A program made the translations under genes and the position numbers. A DNA stretch of 64,000 nucleotides from Paludibacteraceae bacterium. Lineage in GTDB: Bacteria; Bacteroidota; Bacteroidia; Bacteroidales; Paludibacteraceae. The notes beneath the pieces are model-generated. The model did no database searches, was not told the origin of the DNA, and saw only the letters and a list, made by a program, of their open reading frames with translations. Of this stretch, positions 62,570 to 64,000 are shown one piece after another. The stretch covers positions 62,001-126,000 of the forward strand of contig JAFGVV010000006.1 in NCBI GenBank assembly GCA_016937795.1, written 5' to 3'. The first letter of the stretch is position 1. Every line of letters starts with the position of its first letter.

Positions 62570-63979
62570 TCAGGGTTTATATTCCAGATTATCAGTTCTG
62601 AAAGGCAACAATGGCAAACCGTTTACATCGAATATATCGGGCATGGCATCGTTTGTAAAGCAATAGCGCACATTTACAGGAGTTTTGACTTCTTTGGAGC
62701 TAAGCGTAACTGATCCGTCTTTTTCAATTTTGGCTATAGCAGCATAAAACTGATTGTCGGCACCTGCCAGCTGAAAATTTGCAGGCGATTTTGCTTTGCT
62801 TGTGAGCTTTCCTGTAGTTGTGAAACGGATATTTACTTTGTTTTTATTGATCGTAAACGATTTGAATTTAGGGTGATAAGGCTGAATTTCCTGTATTCCG
62901 TATTGTTCTTTCAATGCCAGATTTACAAGTCTGTTGCCCACTTCTTTTTTGATACGTGGGTGAATGTCGCTGATATTGTCGACCAGATCGCCAACCGAAA
63001 TCATTCCTGTTTTGGGCAACGAAAGCACAGATGCCTGTTGTTCGCGCAGATAAGCAGAGCTGTTTTTCCAATAGCCATTCCAGGGCGCAATCTGCACAAA
63101 ATAAAACGGAAATTCCTTGTCGAATGCTTTCCGCCAGCCTTTTATCAGGCCTTCGAAGAGTTTACCGTAGTTTTGCGGTTCGCCCGTATTTCCTTCGCCC
63201 TGATACCAAATGGCTCCTGCAATATTATAATTTACAAGTGGATGTAGCATGGAATTGTAAATAACCGAGGGTTCGGTGGGAGCCCAGTTCACAGGTCTCG
63301 TGTCGTCGGCCAATTTTTTCAGTTCTGCATTATTTTCAAAAACTTCACTTGTCATCCACGATTGCACATTGGTACCGCCCCAATATGAGGCAATTAAGCC
63401 AACCGGTACTTTTAATTTTTGGTTGATTGTTTTTCCGAAGAAATATCCTGCCACGCTCATCGAAGGAGTGGTTTCGGGTGAGCTTACTTTCCATTCACCG
63501 TCGGTATTATCTTTTGGATAAATGCTGTAAGTGTGCGAAAGCTGGAAAAATCGCAGTTCATTATTTGCCGAATTGGCAACTTCATCGCCTACATCAATGG
63601 GTTTCGATTCCCAGTTGAAGGCATATTCCATGTTCGACTGTCCGGAACAAAGCCACACTTCGCCAATCATAATATCTTCGATCACCACTTTTTGTGCGCT
63701 GCTGATAAAGGTAATTGTGTACGGGCCACCGGCTTTAGGCGTACGTACGCTGGTTGTCCATGTCCAGTCTTTTAGCGGTTCGGCCTTTACAGTGTCGGTA
63801 GGATTCCAACTGCAAATAATTTTCACAGTGCTACCGCTTTGTGCCCAACCCCACAATTTTACATCAGCTGATTGCTGAAAAACGGCGTGGTTGCTGATAA
63901 TGGCCGGCAAACGAAAGGCCCACTGAGCTGAAACGCTGAGTGCTAGACACAAAAATATGGGTAATAATAACTTTTTCAT
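62570..63979 (-). CDS. Sialate O-acetylesterase-type (SASA) esterase, exported
   Basis: A 469-residue exported esterase of the SASA/GDSL-like superfamily with a signal peptide (MKKLLLPIFLCLALSVSA). The nucleophile is S115 in CSGQSNME, AIWYQGEGNTGEPQNY is the second block, and DIHPRIKKEVG carries the catalytic Asp-His. In this locus it probably removes acetyl groups from glucomannan. I use the ATG at 63979 rather than three codons upstream. Confidence 0.88.
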   Translation of the reverse strand: MKKLLLPIFLCLALSVSAQWAFRLPAIISNHAVFQQSADVKLWGWAQSGSTVKIICSWNPTDTVKAEPLKDWTWTTSVRTPKAGGPYTITFISSAQKVVIEDIMIGEVWLCSGQSNMEYAFNWESKPIDVGDEVANSANNELRFFQLSHTYSIYPKDNTDGEWKVSSPETTPSMSVAGYFFGKTINQKLKVPVGLIASYWGGTNVQSWMTSEVFENNAELKKLADDTRPVNWAPTEPSVIYNSMLHPLVNYNIAGAIWYQGEGNTGEPQNYGKLFEGLIKGWRKAFDKEFPFYFVQIAPWNGYWKNSSAYLREQQASVLSLPKTGMISVGDLVDNISDIHPRIKKEVGNRLVNLALKEQYGIQEIQPYHPKFKSFTINKNKVNIRFTTTGKLTSKAKSPANFQLAGADNQFYAAIAKIEKDGSVTLSSKEVKTPVNVRYCFTNDAMPDIFDVNGLPLLPFRTDNLEYKP

Positions 63980-64000
63980 CTTTGACATTATTTTGAGTAA

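Noticed and set aside
1..64000. tRNA, rRNA or riboswitch genes
   Set aside because: I saw no T-loop, acceptor-stem or known riboswitch core on either strand by eye; a covariance-model scan would be decisive.

Overview
The window looks like a chromosomal piece of a member of the Bacteroidota, most likely Bacteroidales. Supporting signs are promoters of the TAnnTTTG type, few Shine-Dalgarno sites, many SPII lipoproteins with short lipoboxes, tandem FKBP lipoproteins, carboxynorspermidine decarboxylase, and a mannan locus built on cellobiose 2-epimerase and mannosylglucose phosphorylase. The species cannot be named from sequence alone.

Layout. 1-1808: end of a pyruvate formate-lyase operon (pflB end, pflA, formate channel). 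1813-12011: housekeeping genes (corA, rsmA, GtrA-like, YbhN-like, yraN, U32/TrhP-like, dusB, an M13 peptidase) plus small conserved unknowns. 12012-12809: a RAYT transposase between two inverted copies of its REP hairpin. 12819-20173: a leftward block (GH3-auxin-type ligase, tsaE, uvrC, mnmG, asd) with two perfect 16-bp parS palindromes between uvrC and mnmG. 20344-26921: a lamin-tail surface protein, four tandem FKBP-family genes, an Lrp regulator and trpS. 27023-27997: nadA. 28000-28670: an AT-rich gene-free stretch with clustered DnaA-box-like 9-mers, the best replication-origin candidate in the window. 28671-32863: envelope biogenesis genes (SurA-like lipoprotein, SurA, OstA/LptA-like). 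33808-39832: a complete pyruvate dehydrogenase operon (aceE, aceF, lpd). 40110-44948: mixed genes (lipoprotein, nspC, antitoxin-like protein, outer-membrane protein, gmhB, AraC regulator). 45206-63979: ten leftward genes for acetylated galactoglucomannan and cello-oligosaccharide use.

How the genes work together. In the mannan locus, an esterase removes acetyl groups, a GH27 enzyme removes galactose, and a GH5-GH26 fusion plus a GH5_2 enzyme cut the backbone. A sodium symporter can import the products. Cellobiose 2-epimerase turns mannobiose into mannosylglucose, GH130 phosphorolyses that to mannose 1-phosphate and glucose, and GH94 phosphorolyses cellobiose. GH3 and GH2 enzymes clean up remaining oligomers. 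Pyruvate then has two visible exits, formate lyase at the left end and pyruvate dehydrogenase in the middle.

Two themes stand out beyond the gene list. First, parS and the DnaA-box cluster lie 11 kb apart, suggesting that the window covers the chromosome origin. Second, several dispersed repeat families occupy gene edges. The CCCCTTTAGGGG family has about ten copies, some of which supply stop codons or extra in-frame residues to proteins.
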